Assembly: GCA_964611125.1 (NCBI GenBank)
Contig: CAZSZO010000019.1
Coordinates: forward strand, 1 to 64,000
Length of the DNA: 64,000 bases
Origin: JAEUIX01 sp964611125
GTDB taxonomy: Bacteria > Planctomycetota > Phycisphaerae > Phycisphaerales > UBA1924
Direction: 5' to 3'
Part shown: positions 36,380 through 44,662 of the stretch, piece by piece
How the letters are laid out: each line of letters starts with the position of its first letter
Position numbering within the stretch: the first letter of the stretch is position 1
Position numbers and translations under genes: made by a program
The notes under the pieces: model-generated
Database searches by the model: none
What the model was told of the DNA's origin: nothing
What the model saw: only the letters and a program-made list of their open reading frames with translations

Positions 36380-36886
36380 TCACGATGCTCCGGGCCCGTC
36401 AATCCGCCTCGCCTCGCCCTCGGCCCTGCGGGCCCGGAAGAATGCCGTCAGCACCGCCCCGCACTCCGCGGCGCGAACCCCGCCGATCAGCTCCACGCGG
36501 TGGTTCAGCCGCGGATCCGTGGTCAGCGTGAACAGCGACCGGCACGCCCCCGCCTTCGGGTCCTCGGCGCCGTAGACCACCCGCCCCACCCGCGCGTTCA
36601 CGATCGCCCCGGCGCACATCGGGCATGGCTCCAGCGTCACCACCAGCGTGCACGCGTTCAGACGCCAGTCGCCCACCGCCTTCGCCGCGCCGGCGATCGC
36701 CAGCAGCTCGGCGTGCCCCAGCGGATCCTTGTCCATCTCGCGCCGGTTGAACCCCTCGCCCAGGATTCGCCCGCGCGCAGTTTCAAAGACCACCGCCCCC
36801 ACCGGCGCCTCGCCCAGCTCCGCCGCCCTGCGGGCCAGCTCCAGGGCCCGCACCATCATGGCGTCGTCATGCGGCCCCATCGTCAC
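36380..36886 (-). CDS. tadA: tRNA adenosine deaminase-type nucleoside deaminase
   Basis: A 168-residue zinc deaminase of the CDA fold. The HAE motif (DPLGHAELLAI) and PCPMC (LEPCPMCAGAIVNARV) hold the three zinc ligands and the proton-shuttling Glu. DDAMMVRALELARRAAELGEAPVGAVVF and YGAEDPKAGACRSL are typical of TadA, which converts wobble A34 to inosine in tRNA-Arg. Guanine deaminases share these motifs, so TadA is probable but not certain. The GTG at 36886 overlaps the tatC stop codon (GTGA), which suggests translational coupling; an ATG at 36880 is an alternative. Confidence 0.82.
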   Translation of the reverse strand: MTMGPHDDAMMVRALELARRAAELGEAPVGAVVFETARGRILGEGFNRREMDKDPLGHAELLAIAGAAKAVGDWRLNACTLVVTLEPCPMCAGAIVNARVGRVVYGAEDPKAGACRSLFTLTTDPRLNHRVELIGGVRAAECGAVLTAFFRARRAEGEARRIDGPGAS

Positions 36887-37977
36887 GGCCCCGTCGCCGG
36901 GCCGCCCGGCGGGCCGCCGCTGTCGGTCCGAGCGGCAGCCCCGCCCGCATCGCCCCCAGCATCCTTGCCCTGCTGGTCGTCTTCATCGGCGTCCGGGTCA
37001 GGAATCGGCCCCGCCACCCGCGACGCCGGCAGCACCCGCATCATCAGGATGCCCAGCTCGTACAGCCCGTACAGCGGAACCTGGAGCATCGCCAGCGAGA
37101 GCGGGTCGCCGGTCGGCGAGATCAGGGCCGAGCCGATCACCACGCCCGCGATCGCATGCCGGCGGTACTTCCCCATCAGCTGCGGCGTGATGATCCCCGC
37201 CCAGCTCAAGAGCAGCATCACCAGCGGCAGCTGGAACGCCAGCACGAAAATGAGCGAGAGCTGCACGAACAGGTTCACGTATTCGCGCAGGTTGTAGTCC
37301 TGCTGGATCGAGGTCGCCCGCGTGTAGGCCACGCTGCGGATGTCGGGCTTGCCCGCGCTGTCGATCGACACGCACAGCCGCCGCTGCTGCTCGCGCAGGT
37401 TGTACCACTCCTGCCCGACCTGAGGCTTGGCCGGGTCGCCATCAAGCACCGGCAGCACCGGCAACACCACGCCCGCCGGCGTCTCGACCGGGTGGGGCTC
37501 GGGCGCCGGCAGCAGCGTGATCCCGAAGTGCACGAAGAACACCATCGCCAAGGGCAGCATGCCGAACCGCATCACGCAGAACCCCGCGATGGTCAGCACG
37601 ATGCTCATCGGCGCCAGCAGATACGCAAAGCGTCGCTCATGGGCGTACAGCCCCGGCGAGACAAACCGCCAGAGTTGGTACATCACCCACGGCGAACCCA
37701 CCACCAGGGACGCCATCACGACGACGTAGAAATACGCCGTGAAGCTCTCCAGCGGGTTGAAGGCCCGCACCCGCGGGTCCTGCCCCTCGGACTTGAGGGC
37801 CGCCAGCACCGGCGCGATCATGAACAACAGGATCCGGTCGCCGACAAACGCCAGCGCGATCACCAGCGGCAGCAGCCCCGCCACCGCCCACACCACCCGC
37901 TTGCGCAGATCCTCCAGATGATCCCCAAGGCTCATCACCCCCTGCTCGTTCGCGAAATGCTTGGGCTTCCTGGTCAT
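36883..37977 (-). CDS. tatC: TatC, twin-arginine translocase receptor, with extra loop
   Basis: The membrane receptor that recognises RR signal peptides for export of folded proteins. It starts with the conserved MSLGDHLEDLRKRVVW region (about residues 15-30). It has helices at about 32-55, 85-110, 125-150, 235-262 and 280-300 and the motif FNPLESFTAYFYV. It is 364 residues long against the usual 240-280. The excess is a hydrophilic segment at about residues 155-232 in an outside loop (APEPHPVETPAGV ... AYTRATSIQQDYNL) and a Gly/Asp-rich tail. No tatA is in the window. The start is the ATG at 37977; the frame upstream of it has no conserved content. Confidence 0.88.
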   Translation of the reverse strand: MTRKPKHFANEQGVMSLGDHLEDLRKRVVWAVAGLLPLVIALAFVGDRILLFMIAPVLAALKSEGQDPRVRAFNPLESFTAYFYVVVMASLVVGSPWVMYQLWRFVSPGLYAHERRFAYLLAPMSIVLTIAGFCVMRFGMLPLAMVFFVHFGITLLPAPEPHPVETPAGVVLPVLPVLDGDPAKPQVGQEWYNLREQQRRLCVSIDSAGKPDIRSVAYTRATSIQQDYNLREYVNLFVQLSLIFVLAFQLPLVMLLLSWAGIITPQLMGKYRRHAIAGVVIGSALISPTGDPLSLAMLQVPLYGLYELGILMMRVLPASRVAGPIPDPDADEDDQQGKDAGGDAGGAAARTDSGGPPGGPATGP

Positions 37978-38206
37978 GTGTTGGAGACCTTGATCATTGA
38001 CCGCCTCCCTGCCCCGGGCACGCAACCCACCCGTCAACAATCCCAGAACAACCGATGCCCACCATCGCGCGGCCCCCGCCTCACTCCCCTCCTGCCCCTC
38101 CGCCCCCCCCTGTCTTTCTTTCCCCGGCCCCCTTCCCTCACTTCCCTCCCTTCGTTGACCCCCTCTCGGCAATATTCCTGACAGGCCCCCGCCTGCGGCG
38201 CATCCA

Positions 38207-38962
38207 GTGACCAGGGTTTCTGCTGTGGCTGAGGACACCATCAAGCAACCCGTTTCGCCGGTCGAAGCCGCCATGGCAGGTGATCGCTCGGCCCTGCGCG
38301 GGCTCTGGACGCAGCACCGGCGCTGGGTCGCTGCGGTGATCCTCGCCCACAAGCCCTCGTCTGCCGATCTTGATGACCTCCTACAGGATGTAGCAATCAC
38401 CCTGCTCGCCAAGATCAACACCTTGGCCGAGCCCGGGGCCTTCGTTCCTTGGCTCCGCATGATCGCCCTCAACACCGCCAGGCTCGCCGGGCGCCGCCAC
38501 TCGGCCGGGCCGCGCCTGATCTCCCTCGATGGAACGGGCTCAGGTGGCTCGGGCGGGCGCGAAGCTGGGGGCTCTGGCGGAGATCGAGAAGCCTGGGAGC
38601 CGCAGTCCAAGGCCCGCCCAGGCGCCCCGACCCCGCCCGAGCGGTGTGCAGGCAGCGAGGAAGCCGAGCGGCTTATCGCCCTCGCCGCCGATCTTCATGA
38701 GGATTACCGGGAGCCGTTGCTCCTTCGCTGCGTACAAGATCTGTCCTATCGCCAGATCTCGGCGATCCTGGGACTTCCGGAAACGACCATCGAAACCCGC
38801 ATCGCCCGCGCCCGCCGCATGCTCCGCGAGCGCGCTTCAGAGTCAGCAGGCGAGCGGGGCGTCCCCAAGGACGCGACAACCAAGCCTTTTCTTCCTTCGC
38901 ACCCTCACTCGGGCGGTGGAGCTCGAGTGAGGGTTCTTTTGAACCCAGACGACGGCGCGTGA
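38207..38962 (+). CDS. ECF-type RNA polymerase sigma factor
   Basis: A 251-residue sigma-70 family factor. Region 2 covers about residues 20-90 (ALRGLWTQHRRWVAAVIL, DLDDLLQDVAITLLAKI, WLRMIALNTARL). A low-complexity Gly/Ser linker spans about 108-135. Region 4 is at about 150-208 (LHEDYREPLLLRCVQDLSYRQISAILGLPETTIETRIARARRMLRE). The start is a GTG with no clear ribosome site. The final 35 codons run through three hairpins (around 38856-38871, 38901-38934 and 38949-38977), the last two followed by T-rich runs, and the stop codon is inside the last one. The anti-sigma-like gene begins 103 bases downstream. Confidence 0.88.
   Translation: MTRVSAVAEDTIKQPVSPVEAAMAGDRSALRGLWTQHRRWVAAVILAHKPSSADLDDLLQDVAITLLAKINTLAEPGAFVPWLRMIALNTARLAGRRHSAGPRLISLDGTGSGGSGGREAGGSGGDREAWEPQSKARPGAPTPPERCAGSEEAERLIALAADLHEDYREPLLLRCVQDLSYRQISAILGLPETTIETRIARARRMLRERASESAGERGVPKDATTKPFLPSHPHSGGGARVRVLLNPDDGA
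38901..38940 (+). terminator. Terminator-like hairpin inside the sigma-factor coding end
   Basis: ACCCTCACTCG (38901-38911) pairs with CGAGTGAGGGT (38924-38934), 11 base pairs, followed by TCTTTT. It lies within the last codons of the sigma factor, before its stop. Confidence 0.6.
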
Positions 38963-38981
38963 ACAACGCACCGTCGTTTTT
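38949..38981 (+). terminator. Rho-independent terminator at the sigma-factor stop codon
   Basis: ACGACGGcGCGT (38949-38960) pairs with ACGCaCCGTCGT (38966-38977) with one mismatch, followed by a run of T to 38981. The sigma stop codon TGA (38960-38962) is at the top of the hairpin. Transcription into the anti-sigma gene would need readthrough or its own promoter. Confidence 0.75.
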
Positions 38982-39064
38982 CATTTCGCCCCCTTCTCGG
39001 ACTCACCGGGTCCAGGTCCTGACAGGAACGCCCGTGCCGCGCATCTCATTAAGGTGAAGCTCCA

Positions 39065-39772
39065 ATGTCCGCCAACCCTTCCAACCCGAATCCCGCCGCC
39101 ACCGGCCAAACCCCCGGCCCTACGCCTCCCGACGCGGCCGATCGCGACGTGCTCGTCACCCGTCTGCTGGACGGGCGGGCCGGTGAGTCCGACTGGATCG
39201 CCTTCCGCGACCTGGCCCGGCACGACGAAACAATCTGGGGCGAAGTGATCCTCTCGCGCCGCCAGTGCACCACGCTGGAGCGCGCGTTTGAGCCCGCCCT
39301 GACCCTCGCTGAGCTGCACGAAATGCCCGACCTCGGGCTCGCCGGTGTCGCCGCAACCGACCTTCAAGACCGCCACCGCCTTGGCGGCGGCGGGGGAGGC
39401 GGTCTGGTCGGCTGGGCCATCGCCGCGACCCTCGCACTCGGCTTCATCGCCCAGCAGAGCGGCCTGCTCCGCACCGGCATGGAATCACGCCCCGGCGCCA
39501 CCGGCGGCGTGACCGCGATCTCACCCGACGCGGCCCTCCAGAACTACCTCGACCTGGGCAAGCAGTCCGGCCGGGTCGTCGGTGAACTCCCCGAACGCAA
39601 AGTCGTGGACGTGCGCCCTTCGCCCACCGGCGAGGGGTACGACGTTCTCTACTACCGCCAGATCATCGAACGCACCCGGGTCGACAGCCTGTACAGCATC
39701 GGCGCCAGCGAGAGCGGGGCGCCCGTGCTCGTCCCCGCCTCGGCGCCGGTCACTGGCGGCTCCAGCTTCTAA
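39065..39772 (+). CDS. Probable anti-sigma-factor membrane protein
   Basis: A 235-residue protein with a cytoplasmic N-terminal part (about residues 1-110; RDVLVTRLLDGRAGESDWIAFRDLARHDETIW). This part resembles the short acidic segment that starts many planctomycete anti-sigma proteins. A Gly-rich stretch is followed by one membrane helix (about 112-136, LVGWAIAATLALGFIA) and an outside domain of about 95 residues (VVDVRPSPTGEGYDVLYYRQIIERTRV). No ZAS zinc motif (HXXXCXXC) is seen. The anti-sigma role rests on its position directly after the sigma gene and before an exported PDZ protein. Confidence 0.65.
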   Translation: MSANPSNPNPAATGQTPGPTPPDAADRDVLVTRLLDGRAGESDWIAFRDLARHDETIWGEVILSRRQCTTLERAFEPALTLAELHEMPDLGLAGVAATDLQDRHRLGGGGGGGLVGWAIAATLALGFIAQQSGLLRTGMESRPGATGGVTAISPDAALQNYLDLGKQSGRVVGELPERKVVDVRPSPTGEGYDVLYYRQIIERTRVDSLYSIGASESGAPVLVPASAPVTGGSSF

Positions 39773-39853
39773 GACCAGGCGGATCCCCGCGCCGGACGCG
39801 TGTCCGGCGCTTCGCATCACTCCCTCGGCGCTGAGGACACACAAGGGGCCTTT

Positions 39854-41194
39854 ATGTTCTCCACTGCTCGTGGCCGTACGCCTCATCAAGCCATCATCGC
39901 CGCGGCGCTGCTCGCTTCCGGCCTGCTCACCGCCTCGGCGTCCGCGGTTCTGCCCTGCCCTCCGGGCGAGAGCCCCTCCGCCGGTTCGGGCGAGCTCAGC
40001 GCGCCCGAACTTCTCCAGCTCAGCGAGCTCGAGGCCCTTCCCCCTGGCGCGCGCACCCGCGTGCTCCCGCAGACGCTCGGGCGCCCCACCCGCATCACCC
40101 CCGCGTCCGGATGGACCTCGTCCACCGCCAGCGACCGCGACGGCGCCACCATCGTCGCTTCAGTGAACGGCGATCAGACGGTCGTCGTCGAGATGAAGAA
40201 CGGCAAGGTCCTCTCCGCCAAGGTCAACGGCAAGAGCGTCCCCTCCAGCCAGGTGAAGCTCGATGGCGACGATGTCATCGTCACCGACGCACAGGGCGCC
40301 GAGCTCGCACGCGTCAAGGTCATGCCCGATTTGCAGCCCGACTCGGGCCTCAGCGGGCCCCGCCGCGTGCCGGGCATGTGGCTCGGGGCCGAAGGCCAGC
40401 CCCAACCCCCCCAAGCGCCCGCCGCCGGGGGGGGAGGGGGGCGCGGGGTGGGGGGTGCCTCCTCAACTCGTCCCGACGCGCGCCAGGTCCTTGAGGCCGC
40501 GCGCGAGCGGGCCCGCTTCGCCGAAGCCCAGGCCCGCGCCGCGGCCGACCGTCTCCGCCAAGGCGAAGAACTGATGACCCAGCCTCCCAGGGTGATGCTG
40601 GGCGTCACGCTCGACGGCGTGAGCGGTCCGCTCGCCGAGCACTTCGGGATTCCTGAAGGTGACGCAACGCTCGTCCTCAGCGTGGGCGAGAACCTCCCCG
40701 CGTGCGCCGCGGGGCTTCGCAAGTACGACATCATCATCGGCGTCGACGGCAAGACGCCCTGCCCCCTCCCCACCTTCCAGGAAGCCATGCGCGCCAAGTC
40801 GCTGGGCGACAGCGTCACGCTCTCGGTGATCTCCAGGGGCGAGCGCAAGGACATCACGATCAAGCTCGAGAAGTACGACCCCGCCAAGTTGAAGACGCTC
40901 CTCGTCGGCGGCGGCGGCGGGGCCGAGATCGAAGAAGAAGCCGCCCGACTCGGCAACCTCAACCCCCTCGACGGGGCCCGCGACGAGGCCATCGGCAAGC
41001 TGCTGGGCGACAAGGCCCTGGTCCTGGGAGGCCTGAGCGGCGACCGCCAGCGCGAACTCGAGCAGCGCCTGCAGAAAGACCTCGAGCTGAAGATGGCCAA
41101 GCTCTCCGAGCGCCTCGAGCAGCTCGATGCCCAGATGGAGAAGATGGCCGAAATGCTGAACAAAACGCTTCGTGAACGCGAAGACAAGAAGTGA
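39854..41194 (+). CDS. Exported PDZ-domain protein
   Basis: A 446-residue protein with a signal peptide (QAIIAAALLASGLLTASASA). A small domain with a DQTVVVEMKNGKVLSAKVNGK hairpin lies at about 95-150, and a Gly-rich tract at about 188-202. The PDZ domain spans about 245-335 (MLGVTLDGVSGPLAEHFGIPEGDATLVLSVGENLPACAAGLRKYDIIIGVDGK). A long C-terminal coiled coil follows (LEQRLQKDLELKMAKLSERLEQLDAQMEKMAEM). No protease triad is present. It may sense envelope state and act on the anti-sigma protein encoded 81 bases upstream, by analogy with PDZ-controlled RseA/RseP systems; this is inference. AAGGGG precedes the ATG at 39854. Confidence 0.78.
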   Translation: MFSTARGRTPHQAIIAAALLASGLLTASASAVLPCPPGESPSAGSGELSAPELLQLSELEALPPGARTRVLPQTLGRPTRITPASGWTSSTASDRDGATIVASVNGDQTVVVEMKNGKVLSAKVNGKSVPSSQVKLDGDDVIVTDAQGAELARVKVMPDLQPDSGLSGPRRVPGMWLGAEGQPQPPQAPAAGGGGGRGVGGASSTRPDARQVLEAARERARFAEAQARAAADRLRQGEELMTQPPRVMLGVTLDGVSGPLAEHFGIPEGDATLVLSVGENLPACAAGLRKYDIIIGVDGKTPCPLPTFQEAMRAKSLGDSVTLSVISRGERKDITIKLEKYDPAKLKTLLVGGGGGAEIEEEAARLGNLNPLDGARDEAIGKLLGDKALVLGGLSGDRQRELEQRLQKDLELKMAKLSERLEQLDAQMEKMAEMLNKTLREREDKK

Positions 41195-41664
41195 GCAGTT
41201 CTGATCCGGCGTTCGGTGATTTCGCGACGGGATGCAACCCCGAAGCGCATCTTCCGAACAGTCAGGCACACACGTGAGTTTCCTGCCGGTGTCCTGATCA
41301 AGGTTCCGTCCGACCCCTCCGGTTTTATCCCGAGGGGCCCCGAGCGGGTCCTTCCGCTGGCTTGTCTTGGCAGCCAGCACATTTCCTTGCCTCAGCACCG
41401 CGCCCTCTTTCCCAAAGGGCGCCACCGCCCTGCCGAAAGGTGGGGCGGTGATGCTTTTGGGCAACGCCCGATGACAGCAGCCACAACATCCGATCGCCGA
41501 AGTCCGAGAAGCACGAACGTGAACACTGGCGACGGCGCATGACTTTCGGAAAGTGGTCGGGGTAGCCACGAACCGTGCTGTGTGCTGTGTGCTGTGTGCT
41601 GTGTGCTCTGTGCTGTGTTCCCTCTGCCGCCTGCCGCCGCCGCCCCGCTTAACCTGATCCTGAC
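41195..41664. other. Gene-free gap of 470 bases with consecutive hairpins
   Basis: No coding region is supported here. Between 41314 and 41471 six hairpins follow each other: 41314-41337, 41343-41358, 41356-41378 (overlapping the previous), 41401-41421, 41423-41450 (CACCGCCC with GGGCGGTG) and 41457-41471. None ends in a T-run. This could be a structured RNA; the strand is undecided. The stretch 41575-41616 is a 7-base tandem repeat. Confidence 0.45.
41575..41616. repeat. Six tandem copies of a 7-base repeat
   Basis: GTGCTGT is repeated six times in a row (one copy with one mismatch), about 50 bases before the start of mutM. A slippage-prone microsatellite. Confidence 0.9.
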
Positions 41665-42528
41665 ATGCCCGAACTCCCCGAGGTCGAGCGCGTTCGCCGC
41701 ACCCTTGAACCCGCGCTCCTCGGGCGCACGGTCACGCGCGTCAGCGTCCGCCGAGTCAGCGTGATCGACGGACCCCACGACGACCACGCCCTTCTCGTCG
41801 GCGCCCGCCTCGCCGGCGTGCTCCGGCGTGGCAAACAGCTCGCCTTCACCACCACCAACCCGCAGGGACACCGCCACCAGCACCCAATCGTGAGTGGTGG
41901 AACAGTCGTGGGCCACCTCGGGATGACCGGCCAGTTTCTTGTCGGTGACCCGGCGCCGCTCGACACCCTCGATCACGTGCACGTCGTCTGGACGCTCGAT
42001 TCCGGCGCGGCCCTCGCCTTCCGCGACCCGCGCCGCTTCGGCGGGCTCTGGCCGCTCCCCTCGCTGGACGCCCTGGAGGCCCGCTGGGCCGCCCTCGGGC
42101 CCGACGCCCTCGCCGTCACCCCCGCGCAGCTCGCCCAGGGCCTGCGCGACAGCCAGCGGGCCTGCAAGGCCGCGCTGCTCGATCAACGCGTGCTCGCCGG
42201 CGTCGGCAACATTTACGCCGATGAGGCCCTGTTCCAGGCCCGCATCGCCCCCAAACGCCGCGCCAGCCGGCTGGGCCCGCCCGAGATCGACCGCCTCGCC
42301 GCCGCCATCCGCACCGTGCTCCAGGATTCCATCGACGCCGGCGGGTCAACGCTGCGCGACTTTGTCGACGCCCAGGGCCAGCCCGGCGGCTACCGCGACC
42401 GCCACCTCGTCTACGGCCGGGGCGGGCTCCCGTGCCTCACCTGCGCCGCGCCGCTCCGCCGCGGCGTCGTAGCCCAGCGGACCACCGTCTGGTGCCCCCG
42501 CTGCCAAGGCCCGGTGAAGCGGCGCTGA
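41665..42528 (+). CDS. mutM: Formamidopyrimidine-DNA glycosylase
   Basis: A bifunctional glycosylase/AP lyase that removes 8-oxoguanine and formamidopyrimidines. At 287 residues it has the catalytic N-terminal PELPEVE with Pro1 and Glu2 after Met removal and the beta-hairpin Lys in RRGKQLAF. LGMTGQFLV, FRDPRRFGGLW, the helix-two-turn-helix DQRVLAGVGNIYADEALFQARI, and a C-terminal zinc finger complete it (CLTC...CPRC, the last about 25 residues). TAACCT lies nine bases before the ATG, with no Shine-Dalgarno. The gene stands between two long non-coding gaps, with dnaA convergent beyond the second. Confidence 0.95.
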   Translation: MPELPEVERVRRTLEPALLGRTVTRVSVRRVSVIDGPHDDHALLVGARLAGVLRRGKQLAFTTTNPQGHRHQHPIVSGGTVVGHLGMTGQFLVGDPAPLDTLDHVHVVWTLDSGAALAFRDPRRFGGLWPLPSLDALEARWAALGPDALAVTPAQLAQGLRDSQRACKAALLDQRVLAGVGNIYADEALFQARIAPKRRASRLGPPEIDRLAAAIRTVLQDSIDAGGSTLRDFVDAQGQPGGYRDRHLVYGRGGLPCLTCAAPLRRGVVAQRTTVWCPRCQGPVKRR

Positions 42529-42993
42529 TTGAGCCAGGCGTGCGGATTCTTCCACCGGGTTCCCCACACCAGGTCAGGCGCCCCGCGTTCGGGAACGGGA
42601 TGGTGAATATGCACCGGCCTCTACAGGGCCAGCGAGCGGGGTGCCCCATCGCGACCGCAGCCCCTCCCACGGTGGCGGTCCGGACCGCTGGCGAGCACGC
42701 CCGATCCACACCTAAGCGATTGTCAAATAGAGGTTTACGATTCGATTTAGGACCGGCTCTCGCGCTCTGGTGGCGCACCTGCCGGCAGCGCGAACCGAGC
42801 GGGGCCCACCAGCGAGCCATGATTTCGCAAACAGCTCGCCCGGCCTGGTCGCTCGAGGCGACTGCCTCGGACGCGCAAGGGTTCTTCACGGGCTTTCCAC
42901 AAACCGTGCGGGCAAAAACCCTTGGATTCTCTTGAGCAGTCTGGGCCCAGTCTGGCCCGAGTCAGTCAGCCGTCAAGGCCGGTCAGGCGCCCG
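42529..42993. other. Gene-free gap next to dnaA, candidate replication origin
   Basis: There is no credible gene in 465 bases. Three DnaA-box-like 9-mers match TTATCCACA at seven of nine positions: 42560-42568, 42712-42720 and 42893-42901. An unusually AT-rich stretch lies at about 42718-42752. A nested hairpin sits at 42876-42924 (CAAGGGTT with AACCCTTG, inner CACGG with CCGTG). The position next to dnaA is where many bacteria have oriC. No perfect DnaA box was found. Confidence 0.35.
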
Positions 42994-44562
42994 TCACGAC
43001 GTCGGGGCCCGCAGCTTGTCCTCGATCGTGCGGATGACGTTAGCGAACTCCTCGTCGCGTTCGCGCCGCTCCTCGATGGTCCGCACCGCGTGCATAACCG
43101 TCGTGTGGTCGCGTCCGCCGAAGTACCCGCCGATCTCCTCCAGCGAATACCGCGTATTGCGGCGGGCCAGGTACATGCACAACTGGCGGGGCAGGGCGAT
43201 CGACCGCTGCCGACGCTTCGATTGCAGATCAGTCACCTTCACGCCGAAGAAGTCGGTCACGGCGTTGATGATGGTCTGAATCTGGATCTTGGGCTCGGCC
43301 CGCGAGGCTTCATCCCCCAGGGCCGCCCGGGCCAGGGCCACGTCAGCCGGCTTCTTGTCGATGCTGGCGAGCATCTGCAGCTTGCTGATCGCCCCCTCCA
43401 GCTCGCGGATGTTGGTGTCGATCTTCCCGGCGATATAGCAGGCGACATCGTCGGCCAGGTCGAAGCCCCGCAGGGCCGACTTGTTCTTCAGGATCTCCAC
43501 ACGGGTCTCGTAGCACGGGGGGGCCAGCTCGGTCACCAGGCCCCACTTGAAACGGGAGACCAGCCGCTCCTCAAGATCGGGGATCTCTTCCGGCGGGGCA
43601 TCCGACGACAGGATGATCTGCTTGTGGCTCTGGTACAGGCTGTTGAAGGTGTGGAAGAACTCTTCCTGCGTGCGGTCGCGCTTGGCCAGGAAGTGAATGT
43701 CGTCAATCACCAGCACGTCCACATGGCGGAACTTGTGCCGGAACCGCGTCAGCATCCCCTCACGAACCGAGTCCATGAACTGCGTCATGAACCCCTCGCA
43801 CGACGTGTAGTAAATCACGGCGTTCGGGTGCGACTCGCGAATCCGCAGGCAGATCGACTGCAGCAGGTGCGTCTTGCCCAGCCCGACATCGCCATGCACA
43901 AAGAACGGGTTGTACGCCCGACCGGGCGACTTGGACACCGCCAACGCCGCGGCGTGCGCCAGCCGATTGCTGGGCCCCACGATGAAGTGATCGAACCCGT
44001 AATCAGGGTTCAGCACCAGCCCGTCGTCGTACAGGTGCTCAAGCTCCGCCTGGGTGATCGGCGGCGCCGGGCGGGCCAGCGACTCCTCCTCCAGGCTCGG
44101 GGTCGCCCGCGTTTCGGGGAGCTTCTCGATGATCACCGGCTGAGCCGACGCATCGACCCGCACATGGGGGACCGGCGGCTGGGCGTGGTTGCCTGCGGCT
44201 GGGGAGGCGCCTGGGTGCTGGGGGTGGGCGGCCTGGGGAGAATCCGGGCGCCGACCTGCCGACGGCAGGTCCTCCTCAGGCCCCAGGAAGCGCACCGAGA
44301 TCAGGCGGCCCGATGCGGCCCGCGCGGCATCAGCAAAGGGCCCGTTGCACTGCCGGTGGAGGTAGTCGCGGTGGATCTGCGAGTGGGCCCTCAGGTACAG
44401 AACGCCGCTGTCGATCCCCAGCGGCTCCAACTCCTCGAACCACTGGCGGCAAATGGCCGGGCTGGCCTGGCGCAAATGAGCCAAGATCCCCTGCCAAAGG
44501 GCTTCGTCGTGCTGCACAGTGGAGACTTCGGCTCTGGGAGCCGGACGGGTCGGAATTGGCAC
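42994..44562 (-). CDS. dnaA: Chromosomal replication initiator DnaA
   Basis: The AAA+ initiator that opens oriC. At 522 residues, domain I (about 20-85, LWQGILAHLRQASPAICRQWFEELEPL) is followed by a Pro-rich linker. The AAA+ domain has Walker A GDVGLGKTH near residue 222, Walker B VLVIDDIHFL and sensor-like LSSDAPPEE. Domain IV has the signature GRDHTTVMHAVRTIE near residue 486, which contacts DnaA boxes. The GTG at 44562 has GGAG seven bases upstream and lies downstream of a good promoter. A TTG at 44661 is itself the -35 box and so is not the start; a GTG at 44517 is a weaker alternative. Confidence 0.94.
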   Translation of the reverse strand: MPIPTRPAPRAEVSTVQHDEALWQGILAHLRQASPAICRQWFEELEPLGIDSGVLYLRAHSQIHRDYLHRQCNGPFADAARAASGRLISVRFLGPEEDLPSAGRRPDSPQAAHPQHPGASPAAGNHAQPPVPHVRVDASAQPVIIEKLPETRATPSLEEESLARPAPPITQAELEHLYDDGLVLNPDYGFDHFIVGPSNRLAHAAALAVSKSPGRAYNPFFVHGDVGLGKTHLLQSICLRIRESHPNAVIYYTSCEGFMTQFMDSVREGMLTRFRHKFRHVDVLVIDDIHFLAKRDRTQEEFFHTFNSLYQSHKQIILSSDAPPEEIPDLEERLVSRFKWGLVTELAPPCYETRVEILKNKSALRGFDLADDVACYIAGKIDTNIRELEGAISKLQMLASIDKKPADVALARAALGDEASRAEPKIQIQTIINAVTDFFGVKVTDLQSKRRQRSIALPRQLCMYLARRNTRYSLEEIGGYFGGRDHTTVMHAVRTIEERRERDEEFANVIRTIEDKLRAPTS

Positions 44563-44633
44563 GGCGACGCTCCGGTCGGACCGGTCGGGAAGCGCAAAGG
44601 ATCGGCGAAGACGAGTGTACCGAGGTGGGGTCA

Positions 44634-44661
44634 AACATAGCCGCGCGAGGGATTCTGTCAA
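44634..44661 (-). promoter_or_regulatory. dnaA promoter
   Basis: On the minus strand, -35 TTGACA (44661-44656), a 16-base spacer and -10 TATGTT (44639-44634). Transcription should begin near 44627, giving a leader of about 65 bases before the dnaA GTG. Confidence 0.75.
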
Positions 44662-44662
44662 C

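Noticed and set aside
41205..41260. Weak resemblance of GATTTCGCGACGGGATGC to the 5' part of tmRNA
   Set aside because: No T-arm-like GGTTCGA/GGTTCAA sequence or CCA end follows in the gap and the tRNA-like pairing cannot be built.
42432..42935. Possible gene in the mutM-dnaA gap, including a search for rpmH
   Set aside because: The open frames there are Arg/Pro/Ala-rich without homology, and no ribosomal protein L34 sequence is present on either strand.
44562..44661. TTG at 44661 as the dnaA start
   Set aside because: The bases TTGACA there form the -35 box of a good promoter with TATGTT 16 bases on, and the extra residues show no homology to DnaA.
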